From the NCBI RefSeq assembly GCF_031979925.1, contig NZ_DALZFB010000003.1, positions 248,001-312,000 on the forward strand: a stretch of 64,000 nucleotides of DNA. Reading direction: 5' to 3'. The notes below the pieces were generated by a model. It saw only the letters and a program-made list of their open reading frames with translations, was not told the DNA's origin and ran no database searches. This document shows positions 16,253 to 25,273 of this stretch, piece by piece. Each line of letters begins with the position of its first letter. Position 1 is the first letter of the stretch. The position numbers and the translations under genes were made by a program. The DNA comes from Pseudescherichia sp031979925 (GTDB taxonomy: Bacteria > Pseudomonadota > Gammaproteobacteria > Enterobacterales > Enterobacteriaceae).

Positions 16253-17242
16253 ATGCCGAACTTTATTGCCCAGGCGCCTGCCAGCATTAAAACATTCTCT
16301 TTAGCCAGGCGCGTTGCCCGCTTTAATATTCCAGTGCTGCTTCTTGGTGAAACGGGAGCGGGTAAAGAGTGCGTCGCGAAATATATCCACGCGATGGCAT
16401 TTGGCGAGGATCGTACCGCGCCTTTTATTGGCATTAACTGTGCCGCTATTCCAGAGTCGATGCTTGAATCAACGTTATTTGGCTATGAGAAAGGGGCCTT
16501 TACCGGTGCGGTTAACGCCGTGGCAGGGAAGTTTGAGATGGCAAATAATGGCACGCTGCTGCTGGATGAAATCGGTGATATGACGCTGGCCTTGCAGGCA
16601 AAGCTTCTCCGCGTATTGCAGGAGCGTCAGGTCGAACGCCTGGGCAGCCACCGTGCTATAAAGCTCAACTTTCGCCTTATTGCCAGCACCAATAAAAACC
16701 TTGAATCCGAGGTGGCCGCAGGGCGCTTTCGCGAAGATCTCTTTTATCGCATTTCCGTTGTACCTATTACCGTTCCGCCATTACGCGAGCGGCCTGAGGA
16801 TATATTGCCGCTAGCTGACTCTTTTTTAAAAAAATATGCCCACACGATTGGCAAAAATATCCGCCTGTCGGAAACCGCAAAAACAGCGCTGATGAAATAC
16901 CCCTGGCCTGGCAACGTGCGCCAGCTCGAAAACGTGATGCAGCGTGGCATGATTTTAAACCAGGACGGCATTATCCACGCCAGTGTACTGGGACTCCCCT
17001 TTACGCCAGGCGCAGAGACCGTTGGCAGCCCGGCGGCAGCTAGCCTGCACCTGCCTGCCAGCGCCAGCCGGGAAGATTTACAGCGGCACGGGCGCATCGC
17101 GCAATATCACTACATTGCCGACCTGATACGCAAATACCAGGGCAATCGAACACAAATTGCGGACTGTTTAGGCATTACGCCGCGCGCGCTGCGCTACCGG
17201 CTCGCCTCAATGCGCAAGCATGGTATAGAGATAACACTCTGA
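16253..17242 (+). CDS. lafK: Sigma-54-dependent flagellar activator LafK
   Basis: Enhancer-binding activator that opens sigma-54 promoters using ATP. Counted from the ATG at 16253 (329 residues), it has a Walker A motif GETGAGKE (32-39), the sigma-54-contacting GAFTGA loop (81-86), Walker B LLLDE (102-106), and a C-terminal Fis-type helix-turn-helix (NRTQIADCLGITPRALRYRLASM). The frame stays open upstream to a GTG at 16145, but that extra stretch is AT-rich, unlike the rest, and has no ribosome site. With either start there is no room for a receiver or other N-terminal sensory domain. Its likely targets are the sigma-54 promoters at 2746 and 29459. It is followed closely by fliE. Confidence 0.9.
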   Translation: MPNFIAQAPASIKTFSLARRVARFNIPVLLLGETGAGKECVAKYIHAMAFGEDRTAPFIGINCAAIPESMLESTLFGYEKGAFTGAVNAVAGKFEMANNGTLLLDEIGDMTLALQAKLLRVLQERQVERLGSHRAIKLNFRLIASTNKNLESEVAAGRFREDLFYRISVVPITVPPLRERPEDILPLADSFLKKYAHTIGKNIRLSETAKTALMKYPWPGNVRQLENVMQRGMILNQDGIIHASVLGLPFTPGAETVGSPAAASLHLPASASREDLQRHGRIAQYHYIADLIRKYQGNRTQIADCLGITPRALRYRLASMRKHGIEITL

Positions 17243-17278
17243 ATTGCCAAATCTATTTTTTAAGATAATGAGTACGAG

Positions 17279-17632
17279 ATGAAAACTACCCTTAATCCCT
17301 CTCTCTCCCTGATGCAGCAGGAGATGAGCCAGATGAGGCACCTTGCCGCTGCGTCACCTCTTTCCGCTCAAACCATCGCCAATGGTGCGCCGAACGGTGG
17401 ATCACTCTCCGACATAAGCTTCCATCAGGTGATGCGTAATGCGCTTGAGCGCGTTGATAGCCTGCAGCAGGCTGCCAGCGCCCGGCAGAATGCGGTCAGC
17501 AGCGGCCAGAGCGACGATCTGGTAGGCGCAATGCTGGCCAGCCAGCAGGCGTCCCTCTCGTTTTCGGCACTCGTCCAGGTCAGAAATAAAGTGGCGAGCG
17601 GCGTTAACGATCTTATGAATATGTCCATATAA
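17279..17632 (+). CDS. fliE: Flagellar hook-basal body protein FliE
   Basis: FliE joins the MS ring to the rod. The 117-residue product has the family C-terminal half: SFHQVMRNALERVDSLQQ, then SLSFSALVQVRNKVASGVNDLMNMSI. It is the first structural gene after lafK, 36 bases downstream, and lies three bases before fliF. This is the start of the rightward fliE-F-G-H-I-J operon, which probably continues into the glycan genes. Confidence 0.93.
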   Translation: MKTTLNPSLSLMQQEMSQMRHLAAASPLSAQTIANGAPNGGSLSDISFHQVMRNALERVDSLQQAASARQNAVSSGQSDDLVGAMLASQQASLSFSALVQVRNKVASGVNDLMNMSI

Positions 17633-17635
17633 GCG

Positions 17636-19288
17636 ATGAAAAAGAAACTGTTTGCCTCTGTGAGTGAGGCTTTCACGGCGCTGCCGTCTCTACTGCCTGG
17701 AAATCGTAAATGGATCGCCCTGGCGGGGGGCGCACTTCTGCTCACCGCTGCCATTGTTGGCGGCCTGTGGCATAGCAGCGGCGGCTATACCGCGCTGTTC
17801 GGTTCCCAGGAGCATCTGCCGCTTTCACAGGTCATCACGGTGCTGGACGGTGAGAAGATTGCCTACCGCATCGATCCAGACAGCGGGCAGATTCTGGTCC
17901 CGAAAGCCCAGCTCTCCAGTATCCGGATGACGCTGGCGGGTAAAGGCGTGCAGGCGATAAGCCCGGCGGGCTATGAGCTGATGGATAAAGACGAGGTGCT
18001 CGGCAGCAGCCAGTTCGTGCAAAACATTCGCTATAAGCGCAGCCTGGAAGGCGAAATGGCACAGAGCATCATGTCGCTGGATGCCGTCGAAACGGCGCGT
18101 GTTCATCTGGCGCTGAATGAAGAGAGCTCGTTTGTTATTAGCGACACACCCAAAAATAGCGCCTCGGTCATGGTGCGCCTGCATTACGGCAGTCGCTTAA
18201 GCCGGGAGCAGGTCAACGCCATTATTCACCTGGTCAGCGGCAGCGTACCAGGGCTAATGCCAGCGCAGGTCAGCATTGTTGACCAGGCGGGAAATCTGCT
18301 TTCAGAAGGGATCGCGGACAGCGCCAACCCAGCGGCCGGCAGCCGCAAAGAGAGTGAATTACTCAGCGGCATTCAGGATAAAACCCGTGCCAGCCTGGCC
18401 AACGTGCTGACCACGCTGGTGGGTAAAAATAATTTTCGCATTAGCGTTATGCCCGAACTGGATCTTAGCCTCGTCGAAGAGACCCGAGAGCGGTTTGGCG
18501 ATTCGCCAAAGGTGAACCGGGAGCAAAGCTCAGAGGATAAAAGCAGCGATCGTCTCGCCATCGGCATTCCCGGCTCGCTCAGTAACCGGCCACCGGAAGC
18601 TACCCCGGCGCAAACGCCGGACGCCAGGGCGGAGAAGACGCCCGACGCCCTGTCGACACATACGGAGAGCCAGCGAGACTACAGCTATGACCGTACCGTT
18701 GCGCATATCCAGCATCCTGGCTTTGAGCTTAAGCGTTTAAACGTTGCCGTCGTACTTAATCAGGATGCCGCCGCCGTTAAAACGTGGAAAGCAGAGCAGA
18801 CGGCACAGGTTACCGCCATGCTGAACAACGCCGCCGGTATTGATGAGCGCCGGGGCGACAAGCTGTCGCTCTCGCTGATGCATTTCGTGCCGGAAGAGAG
18901 AGCCGTGCTGCCGCCAGTGAAATGGTGGCAGAACAGCGACATTCTGGCGTGGTGCCGCCTCGGCGGTACTGGCGTGCTGCTGCTATTGATTCTGCTGCTC
19001 GTTGTGCGTCCGCTGGTGAAACACCTTATCGCCACGCGTAAAGCGCAGCCAGCACCGGTAGCGGCCACAGGCGGCAGTGAATCCGCGCTTTCAGCGACGC
19101 AGGACGACGAAGAGCGCAGAGGCGTAGAGCTACCCTCCTTCTCCGGCGACGATGCGCTGCCAGCCCAGAGCTCTGGTCTCGAAACCAAGCTGGAGTTCCT
19201 TAAAAAACTGGCGATTAGCGATACCGATCGCGTCGCCGAAGTGATCAGACAGTGGATTACCAGCAATGAGCGAATTGACAGTAAGTAA
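17636..19288 (+). CDS. fliF: Flagellar MS-ring protein FliF
   Basis: Builds the inner-membrane MS ring, the first structure of the basal body. It is 550 residues with a membrane segment near residues 24-43, the ring-building domains with RIDPDSGQILVPKAQLSSIR and GYELMDKDEVLG, and a disordered Pro/Ala/Arg-rich stretch around 305-335. A second membrane segment lies near 440-460, followed by the cytoplasmic FliG-binding tail LEFLKKLAISDTDRVAEVIRQW. It overlaps fliG by 23 bases. Confidence 0.95.
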   Translation: MKKKLFASVSEAFTALPSLLPGNRKWIALAGGALLLTAAIVGGLWHSSGGYTALFGSQEHLPLSQVITVLDGEKIAYRIDPDSGQILVPKAQLSSIRMTLAGKGVQAISPAGYELMDKDEVLGSSQFVQNIRYKRSLEGEMAQSIMSLDAVETARVHLALNEESSFVISDTPKNSASVMVRLHYGSRLSREQVNAIIHLVSGSVPGLMPAQVSIVDQAGNLLSEGIADSANPAAGSRKESELLSGIQDKTRASLANVLTTLVGKNNFRISVMPELDLSLVEETRERFGDSPKVNREQSSEDKSSDRLAIGIPGSLSNRPPEATPAQTPDARAEKTPDALSTHTESQRDYSYDRTVAHIQHPGFELKRLNVAVVLNQDAAAVKTWKAEQTAQVTAMLNNAAGIDERRGDKLSLSLMHFVPEERAVLPPVKWWQNSDILAWCRLGGTGVLLLLILLLVVRPLVKHLIATRKAQPAPVAATGGSESALSATQDDEERRGVELPSFSGDDALPAQSSGLETKLEFLKKLAISDTDRVAEVIRQWITSNERIDSK

Positions 19289-20285
19289 AAGCCCGGGCAG
19301 CGCCACCTATCTTGAGCAGGCCGCTATCCTGCTGCTGTGCCTTGGCGAAGAGGCGGCGGCAACGGTGATGCAAAAGCTGAGCCGCGAAGAGGTGGTGCGC
19401 CTGAGCGAATATATGGCGCGCCTCTCCGGCGTGAAAACCAGCCAGGCGAGAAAGGTGATCAACAACTTTTTCGACGAATTCCGTGAGCAGAGCGGGATCA
19501 ATGGCGCATCGCGCGTGATGCTGCAGGGGATCCTCAATAAGGCACTCGGCGGTGAAATTGCCAGCAGCGTGATCAACGGCATCTACGGGGATGAGATCCG
19601 CTCGCGTATGGCACGCCTGCAGTGGGTAGATGCTCGTCAGCTGGCGGTGCTGATCGCCGAGGAGCATCTTCAATTGCAGGCCGTTTTTCTGGCCTTTTTA
19701 ACCCCGGAGATCGCCGCCACGGTGCTGACCTATATGAGCGATGCCGTGCAGAACGAAATTCTCTATCGCATTGCCAGACTCAGCGACGTAAATCGTGACG
19801 TGGTTGATGAGCTGGATCGTCTGATTGAGCGCGGCCTGTCGGTGCTCTCCGAGCACGGGTCGAAAGTAAAAGGCATTAAGCAGGCGGCGGATATCGTCAA
19901 CCGCTTTCAGGGCAACCAGCAGCAGATCCTCGATCGGCTGCGTGAGCTGGATGCGAGCGTGCTGGAGCAGCTTCAGGATGAGATGTACGACTTCTTTATT
20001 CTGAGCCGGCAGAGCGAAGAGGTGCGCCGTCGTCTGCTCGACGAGATACCCATGGAGGAGTGGGCCGTAGCCTTGAAAGGCACCGAGCCACCGCTGCGGC
20101 GCGCTATTTTTGCAGTGATGCCAAAACGTCAGGCACAGCAGCTGGAAACTATTACCGCGCGCCTGGGGCCCGTTCCCATCAGTCGAATTGAGCAAGTCCG
20201 TCGTGAAATCATGGCCGCCGCCCGGGAGCTAGAGGAGGCGGGAGAGATCCAGCTTCAGCTCTTCGCCGAGCAGACGGCGGAGTAA
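19266..20285 (+). CDS. fliG: Flagellar motor switch protein FliG
   Basis: C-ring protein that receives torque from the stator. At 339 residues it has the family length, with EQAAILLLCLGEEAAATVMQKL at the N terminus and the middle-domain pattern. The C-terminal torque helix aligns without gaps to E. coli FliG: Lys271 and Arg288 match E. coli Lys264 and Arg281, but Asp288, Asp289 and Arg297 of E. coli are Thr295, Ile296 and Pro304 here. This parallels the Arg90-to-Gln change in the stator MotA of the same island. It starts inside the end of fliF. Confidence 0.95.
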   Translation: MSELTVSKSPGSATYLEQAAILLLCLGEEAAATVMQKLSREEVVRLSEYMARLSGVKTSQARKVINNFFDEFREQSGINGASRVMLQGILNKALGGEIASSVINGIYGDEIRSRMARLQWVDARQLAVLIAEEHLQLQAVFLAFLTPEIAATVLTYMSDAVQNEILYRIARLSDVNRDVVDELDRLIERGLSVLSEHGSKVKGIKQAADIVNRFQGNQQQILDRLRELDASVLEQLQDEMYDFFILSRQSEEVRRRLLDEIPMEEWAVALKGTEPPLRRAIFAVMPKRQAQQLETITARLGPVPISRIEQVRREIMAAARELEEAGEIQLQLFAEQTAE

Positions 20286-20298
20286 GGGAGAATAACCA

Positions 20299-21006
20299 AT
20301 GCAGACACTACGTGGTCGTTACCGGGTCCACCGCTTTCCGCCGCGGCACGCCGCATTATCGGGCGCAAGCACGGGAAGCGCCGACTTTCAGCGCCAGCTT
20401 ATGGACGGCTATCAGCAGGGGCTGGAGAAGGGGTTCGCAGAAGGCGTAAGCGAAGGGCAGGAGACCGGTTTTCGGGAGGGGCAGGCTAAAGGGCAGGCGG
20501 AGGGCTACCGACAAGGCTATGCCGAGGGCAGCCTCGTAGGGCAGCAGGCTGGTCTGGCGGAGTTTACCCAGGCCGCACAACCGCTGGAGGCGATTGCTGA
20601 CAGGCTAAACGACTACCTTGCCCACATTCAGCGCAAGCAGCGTGAGGACCTATTGCAGCTGGTGGAGAAAGTGACCCGCCAGGTGATCCGTTGCGAGCTG
20701 GCATTACAGCCAACCCAGCTGCTTGCGCTGGTGGAAGAGGCGATCGCTGCCATGCCCAGCGTGCCGGAGCCGCTGAAGGTCTGCCTGAGCGTAGAGGAGT
20801 TTAACCGCATTCAGAGCGTGGCTCCGGAGAAGGTGACCGCATGGGGGCTGGTGGCCTCAGCGGATCTCTCTACGGGCGAGTGCCGTATTGTGACCGAGGC
20901 ATCCGAGCTGGATATTGGCTGTGGGCATCGGCTGGAGCAGTGCATGACGGTTCTTAAAGAGACGCTGACCCCGGGTGAGAGCGATGAACAACCCGCACCC
21001 CTTTGA
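20299..21006 (+). CDS. fliH: Flagellar export ATPase regulator FliH
   Basis: FliH dimers hold the export ATPase FliI near the gate and moderate its activity. The 235-residue product shows the family signature of repeated GxxxG-type steps in its central helix (LEKGFAEGVSEGQETGFREG and the following QGYAEGSLVGQQAG). It ends in a FliI/V-ATPase E-subunit-like domain (EKVTRQVIRCELALQPTQLL). Its end overlaps the fliI start by 23 bases. Confidence 0.9.
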   Translation: MQTLRGRYRVHRFPPRHAALSGASTGSADFQRQLMDGYQQGLEKGFAEGVSEGQETGFREGQAKGQAEGYRQGYAEGSLVGQQAGLAEFTQAAQPLEAIADRLNDYLAHIQRKQREDLLQLVEKVTRQVIRCELALQPTQLLALVEEAIAAMPSVPEPLKVCLSVEEFNRIQSVAPEKVTAWGLVASADLSTGECRIVTEASELDIGCGHRLEQCMTVLKETLTPGESDEQPAPL

Positions 21007-22327
21007 TAACGCGCTGCGTTCCATTGAGTCGATCCCCCTGGTCCGGGTGGCGGGCAGGCTGGTACGCATGAACGGCGTTTTGCTGGAGAGCGTGGGGTGT
21101 CAGCTGGCGACGGGGCAGTTCTGCCGCATTGAAAGCGCGGAGTGTGGATTTATTGATGCCCAGGCGGTTGGCTTCGATCGCGAGGTAACCTATCTGATGC
21201 CGTTCAGGCAGCCTGGCGGGCTAATGGCTGGCGCACGCGTCTTTCCTCAAGAGAAGGCCCGACACCTGCTGGTCGGTGAGAGCTGGCTTGGCCGGGTAGT
21301 TAATGGACTGGGCGAGCCAATTGATGGCAAAGGCAGGCTGGGCGGCACACAGACGCTGCCTCCCGTTGCGCCGACGGTCAACCCGTTGACCCGCCGCCCC
21401 GTAGCCGAGCCGCTGGACGTTGGCGTAAAGGCGATCAACGGCGTGCTGACTATCGGCAAAGGCCAGCGGGTCGGCCTGATGGCAGGCAGCGGCGTCGGCA
21501 AGAGCGTGCTGCTCGGTATGATCACCCGCCAGACCAAAGCGCAAATTGTGGTCGTTGGGCTGATTGGTGAGCGAGGCCGCGAAGTAAAAGAGTTTATCGA
21601 TCGGTCGTTGGGCCATGAAGGGTTGGCTAAGTCTGTCGTCGTTGTCGCACCAGCAGATGAGTCGCCTCTGATGCGTCTGAAGGCGACCGAACTATGCCAT
21701 ACGCTTGCCGCCTGGTTTCGCGACCAGGGTTTTGACGTACTGCTGCTGGTAGATTCGTTAACCCGTTACGCGATGGCCCAGCGTGAAATCGCCCTGTCGT
21801 TAGGTGAGCCACCGGCCACCAAAGGTTATCCACCTTCGGCGTTTGGCATGATCCCCCGGCTGGTAGAGAGCGCGGGCAACAGTGACAGCAGCGGATCGAT
21901 GACCGCCATCTATACCGTGCTGGCGGAGGGGGACGATCAGCAGGATCCCATCGTTGACTGCGCGCGGGCGGTACTGGACGGCCATATCGTCCTGACCCGC
22001 AGGCTTGCCGAGGCCGGACACTACCCGGCTATTGATATAGGCCAGTCGATCAGCCGCTGCATGACGCAAATCACCCCCGGCTGGCATCAGCAGGCTGTTA
22101 GCCTGCTCAAGCGATACTATGCCGCCTATATGGAGATTAAACCTCTTATTCCGCTCGGCGGTTACGTCGAGGGCGCCGATCCGCAGGTCGATAAAGCCGT
22201 GAAATGTTTTCCGGCCATTGAACGTTTTCTGCGCCAGCAGGTAGAGGAGCCAGCCGACATGGCGCAGGTACAGGCGCAAATTGCCGCGCTATTCCCCTCT
22301 CTTCAGGTCATGAAGGATAAGTCATGA
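20984..22327 (+). CDS. fliI: Flagellum-specific export ATPase FliI
   Basis: Cytoplasmic ATPase that unfolds or releases export substrates, related to the F1 beta subunit. It is 447 residues. The P-loop GSGVGKS is at 168-174, and the catalytic IGERGREVKEF and the Walker B segment VLLLVDSLTRYAMAQREI follow. The ATG at 20984 is preferred over an in-frame GTG at 20975. It overlaps fliJ by four bases. Confidence 0.95.
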   Translation: MNNPHPFDNALRSIESIPLVRVAGRLVRMNGVLLESVGCQLATGQFCRIESAECGFIDAQAVGFDREVTYLMPFRQPGGLMAGARVFPQEKARHLLVGESWLGRVVNGLGEPIDGKGRLGGTQTLPPVAPTVNPLTRRPVAEPLDVGVKAINGVLTIGKGQRVGLMAGSGVGKSVLLGMITRQTKAQIVVVGLIGERGREVKEFIDRSLGHEGLAKSVVVVAPADESPLMRLKATELCHTLAAWFRDQGFDVLLLVDSLTRYAMAQREIALSLGEPPATKGYPPSAFGMIPRLVESAGNSDSSGSMTAIYTVLAEGDDQQDPIVDCARAVLDGHIVLTRRLAEAGHYPAIDIGQSISRCMTQITPGWHQQAVSLLKRYYAAYMEIKPLIPLGGYVEGADPQVDKAVKCFPAIERFLRQQVEEPADMAQVQAQIAALFPSLQVMKDKS

Positions 22328-22767
22328 AGCAGGAAATTAAGACGCTTGTCCAGCTTCAGCGCCTGCGTGACAGCATTGTGAAGAGCACCACGGTAGCGCT
22401 GGCCCAGCAGCGGCAGGTCGCTACCCGGCACGAGAACAACATTAAAGCGCTGGGGCAGCTAATGCAGAAGACCCGTACCGAGGAGTTACCCCATTTTTGC
22501 ACCCAGACGCTGAGCAATATGGCGGGCTATAAAGGCAGCCTGCTGCGCGTCGTGAAGTGGCAGGAGCAGGAGAAAGCGCTGGCAGACATTAAAGCCCAGC
22601 AGATACAAAAGAAGCTTATGCAGGCAGCCTGTCAGGAGAAGATTGTCGCGCTGACTCTTGATACCCAGCGGGAGAGCGTTGCCAGCGAGCAGGCCAGCCG
22701 TGAACAAAAAGGGGGGGATGACATCGCCACGCAAAGCTGGCTACGTATGCGTCGCCTGAAGGAATAA
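22324..22767 (+). CDS. fliJ: Flagellar export chaperone FliJ
   Basis: Coiled-coil protein of 147 residues that links the export ATPase to FlhA, equivalent to the gamma subunit of F-ATPase. The sequence is low in conservation but highly charged and helical over its whole length, begins directly at the fliI stop (ATGA overlap), and has the right size. It is the last standard flagellar gene of this operon; the cytidylyltransferase starts four bases further on. Confidence 0.8.
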   Translation: MKQEIKTLVQLQRLRDSIVKSTTVALAQQRQVATRHENNIKALGQLMQKTRTEELPHFCTQTLSNMAGYKGSLLRVVKWQEQEKALADIKAQQIQKKLMQAACQEKIVALTLDTQRESVASEQASREQKGGDDIATQSWLRMRRLKE

Positions 22768-22771
22768 GGAC

Positions 22772-23164
22772 ATGACAACGGTAATTACCTTTGGCACGTT
22801 TGACCTTTTTCACATTGGTCATCTGAATATTCTCAACCGAGCCAGCGAGCTTGGCCAACATCTGGTTGTGGGCGTCTCCTCCGATAAGCTTAATGCCCAT
22901 AAAAAGGGGCGTCTTCCGCTCTATCCTCAAACGGACCGTATGAAGATAATTCAAAGCCTTAAGTGTGTGGATACGGTTTTTCTGGAGGAGTCGCTGGCGT
23001 TAAAAACGGATTATATCCTGCGCTACAGCGCGGATATTCTGGTCATGGGCAGCGACTGGCAGGGCCGCTTCGATCACTTCTCATCGCTATGCCAGGTGAT
23101 CTATTTCCCCCGGACTCCCTCGGTCTCGACGACGGCAATTGTTGAAACGATAAAAGGGACATAA
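22772..23164 (+). CDS. tagD: Glycerol-3-phosphate cytidylyltransferase (TagD-like)
   Basis: Small nucleotidyltransferase (130 residues) predicted to join CTP and glycerol 3-phosphate into CDP-glycerol, the donor for wall teichoic acid in Gram-positive bacteria. The HxGH motif is at residues 14-17 (FDLFHIGH), the start has the family GTFDLFH pattern, and the second signature is RTPSVSTT near the C terminus, equivalent to the RTxGISTT of TagD. Length matches TagD. It lies four bases after fliJ and one base before the next gene, so it is almost certainly cotranscribed with fliE-J. A matching glycerophosphotransferase domain is encoded at 25274-27784. Confidence 0.88.
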   Translation: MTTVITFGTFDLFHIGHLNILNRASELGQHLVVGVSSDKLNAHKKGRLPLYPQTDRMKIIQSLKCVDTVFLEESLALKTDYILRYSADILVMGSDWQGRFDHFSSLCQVIYFPRTPSVSTTAIVETIKGT

Positions 23165-23165
23165 T

Positions 23166-25244
23166 ATGCAAATATTTATTGATTCCAGTAAGGTTACATT
23201 TGCACGGCAAATGGTCTCTTTTCTTGGCTCAACAGATAGCCGTGATAATACTGCTGTTCTGCTGTTGCAGGAGAGCCAGGTTAATACGGCGTGGTTAAAA
23301 AGCCGGGGCGTTACCGTTATTCCCTGTCACTCGGGCCGGCTACCGGCTGCGCTCGATCAGTTGGCAAACATTATTAACACTCGTGCGGTTGAGTCGGTTG
23401 ATATACATCTCAGCCTGGGCCAAAGCGGTAAGTTACTGATCCCCTTTCTGCAAAAAACAGGCGACAGGCTATCAGGCATGCATCTTCATCTCTATGAGGA
23501 GGGGGTGGCAGAGCTGACCGTCTGGCAGCTGTTTGATACGCTTTCGCCTGTGATGCTCGAAAAACTGCTTTTTACCTTTGGTCAGACGCTTAAATCCGCT
23601 TTGCACCCGCAAGCAAAGATCCCCCACGAAATACAAACCTTCTATGGCTGGCACCATGTATTAAAAACGGCCTACTATCGCCAACCGAATAACCGCGGTC
23701 GATTTCCCGAAAATATGCAGGTGGTGAATATCACCCCGTTAACCGAAGCCAAAAGAGAGGGGTATCTGACGCTTTTTAACTTGCAGGAGCGACTCTTTGC
23801 CCAGTTAAAAGCGATAGTGGAGAGCAGCAGCACGCTGCTTTTTCTTGCCTCTCCACCCCTCTTTTCCTGCACCGACGCTGTTCACCAAACGCGTTTCGCA
23901 GATGTTCTTGCCACTATTAACATGAGTGATACTGCCCGTATCGTGCTGCGGGAGAGTAAAGGCTCCAATAAAGCTGAGGCGATGCTGGCCGCCACCGGTA
24001 AGCCAGTCACCACGATCCCCGACTGCTTTTCCCTGCCGCTGTTATCCGCGCTGGGAGTACTGCCTGCCAGGGTAGCCGGTGACTTTTCAGACGAGCTGAT
24101 CCAGACGCCGGGGAGTAACATCGCTTTTTCACTGATGGCGTTTAACGCAGACGAGATGAGAAAGAGCGTAGAGGTGATGAAGTACCACCAGCTGCTTAGC
24201 GATGAGCGCATCTACTACCTCGATGATCTTACGCTCTTTATGGCAGACAGACCCACGGCCCGCATTTTTTACTGCCCTGCCTCGATGGGGGATATGATCT
24301 ATGCGCTCGGCTGTATGAATGCGGTACGTTCACAGTTTACCGAGCCGTTTACGCTAGTTGCGCATGGGTTATACACCGACCTGGCAAATGCCAGCCCGGT
24401 AGTCGATCGCTTCTGGAACATTAACAGCCTCAGCGAAGAGCACATTAATGAAATTGAGCGGGCGAAGCGAGAGGGGCGTTTTCATCATCTGGGAGCGTGG
24501 GAGCATATCGTTAGCGACGATCACATGACCGATGCCTTTATCAAAGAGGTCACCGGCAAGACGCTAAGCGACAACAGACATGCCGTCGTTGACCTTAATA
24601 CACTAGATGGCGCTCGCGTTGAGGCATTTATTAAAAAATATGCGCTTTCAACGGCTAACGTTGTCCTGCTGCATGCTAACTACGGCGCGCCTAACCGGAC
24701 CTGGAGCGAGCAGGCCTGGGAGCAGCTGGCAGACTATTTTCTTGCGGCGGGCTGGAAGGTGGTGCTTATCGGCAGTGACAACAATAAGTGCCGGTCTAAA
24801 AAAGCGATGCCGGTTGCACAGACCGGGGTGATTGACGCCGTAAACATCTTTTCCGTTTTAGAGACGGTGTATCTGATGCAACGCTGTCAACTGCTGGTTG
24901 CCTGTGACTCCGGGCCAGTAGGACTGGCGGGATTAACCGATATAGCCATCTGTGCTCTCTACTCCATGATCCCGGCCCGGTACCGTCTGCCATACCGCCA
25001 CGGCAAAGCGGGCTGGAACGCCTGCGGTATTAATCTGTCATGCGAATTTGGACAGTGCGGCCATCTCATCATGGATGAAGGATTTTTTACCAAAACGCTG
25101 CGTAAACCGTGGTCGCCTCCGACCGGGGAAGAGTTCGCGGCCTGGTGCCCGGCGAGAAAAAGCTATAAATGTATGAAACGGTTTGGGGCCAGTCAGTGCT
25201 GGCAAAAAATTCAGGCGTTTTTACGTCATAACCCCAACGTGTAA
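23166..25244 (+). CDS. Two-domain glycosyltransferase-like protein (C-terminal GT9/heptosyltransferase-like)
   Basis: A 692-residue protein with no signal peptide or membrane segment. The C-terminal part (about 365-692) resembles GT9 heptosyltransferases: a glycine-containing nucleotide-site start IFYCPASMGDMIYALG, a middle with VVLLHANYGAPNRTWSEQ and VVLIGSD, and LLVACDSGPVGLAGL near the usual donor site. The N-terminal part (about 1-360) looks like a second Rossmann-type transferase. Its HLHLYEEGVAELT is reminiscent of sialyltransferase/GT52-type DDG motifs, but this is a weak resemblance. A Cys-rich tail (CEFGQC, YKCMKRFG, SQCW) is notable. Its position right after the TagD-like gene in the fliE-J operon suggests it adds sugars to a flagellar glycan; acceptor and donor are unknown. 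Confidence 0.7.
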   Translation: MQIFIDSSKVTFARQMVSFLGSTDSRDNTAVLLLQESQVNTAWLKSRGVTVIPCHSGRLPAALDQLANIINTRAVESVDIHLSLGQSGKLLIPFLQKTGDRLSGMHLHLYEEGVAELTVWQLFDTLSPVMLEKLLFTFGQTLKSALHPQAKIPHEIQTFYGWHHVLKTAYYRQPNNRGRFPENMQVVNITPLTEAKREGYLTLFNLQERLFAQLKAIVESSSTLLFLASPPLFSCTDAVHQTRFADVLATINMSDTARIVLRESKGSNKAEAMLAATGKPVTTIPDCFSLPLLSALGVLPARVAGDFSDELIQTPGSNIAFSLMAFNADEMRKSVEVMKYHQLLSDERIYYLDDLTLFMADRPTARIFYCPASMGDMIYALGCMNAVRSQFTEPFTLVAHGLYTDLANASPVVDRFWNINSLSEEHINEIERAKREGRFHHLGAWEHIVSDDHMTDAFIKEVTGKTLSDNRHAVVDLNTLDGARVEAFIKKYALSTANVVLLHANYGAPNRTWSEQAWEQLADYFLAAGWKVVLIGSDNNKCRSKKAMPVAQTGVIDAVNIFSVLETVYLMQRCQLLVACDSGPVGLAGLTDIAICALYSMIPARYRLPYRHGKAGWNACGINLSCEFGQCGHLIMDEGFFTKTLRKPWSPPTGEEFAAWCPARKSYKCMKRFGASQCWQKIQAFLRHNPNV

Positions 25245-25246
25245 TG

Positions 25247-25268
25247 CCGGGCAGCACGCGCTGCCCGG
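25247..25268. terminator. Bidirectional hairpin between two convergent glycan genes
   Basis: CCGGGCAGC (25247-25255) and GCTGCCCGG (25260-25268) form a perfect 9-bp stem with an ACGC loop, immediately after the stop codon of the rightward gene and just beyond the stop of the leftward one. It probably ends both converging transcripts. The sequence also resembles half of a REP element. Confidence 0.6.
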
Positions 25269-25273
25269 AAAAG

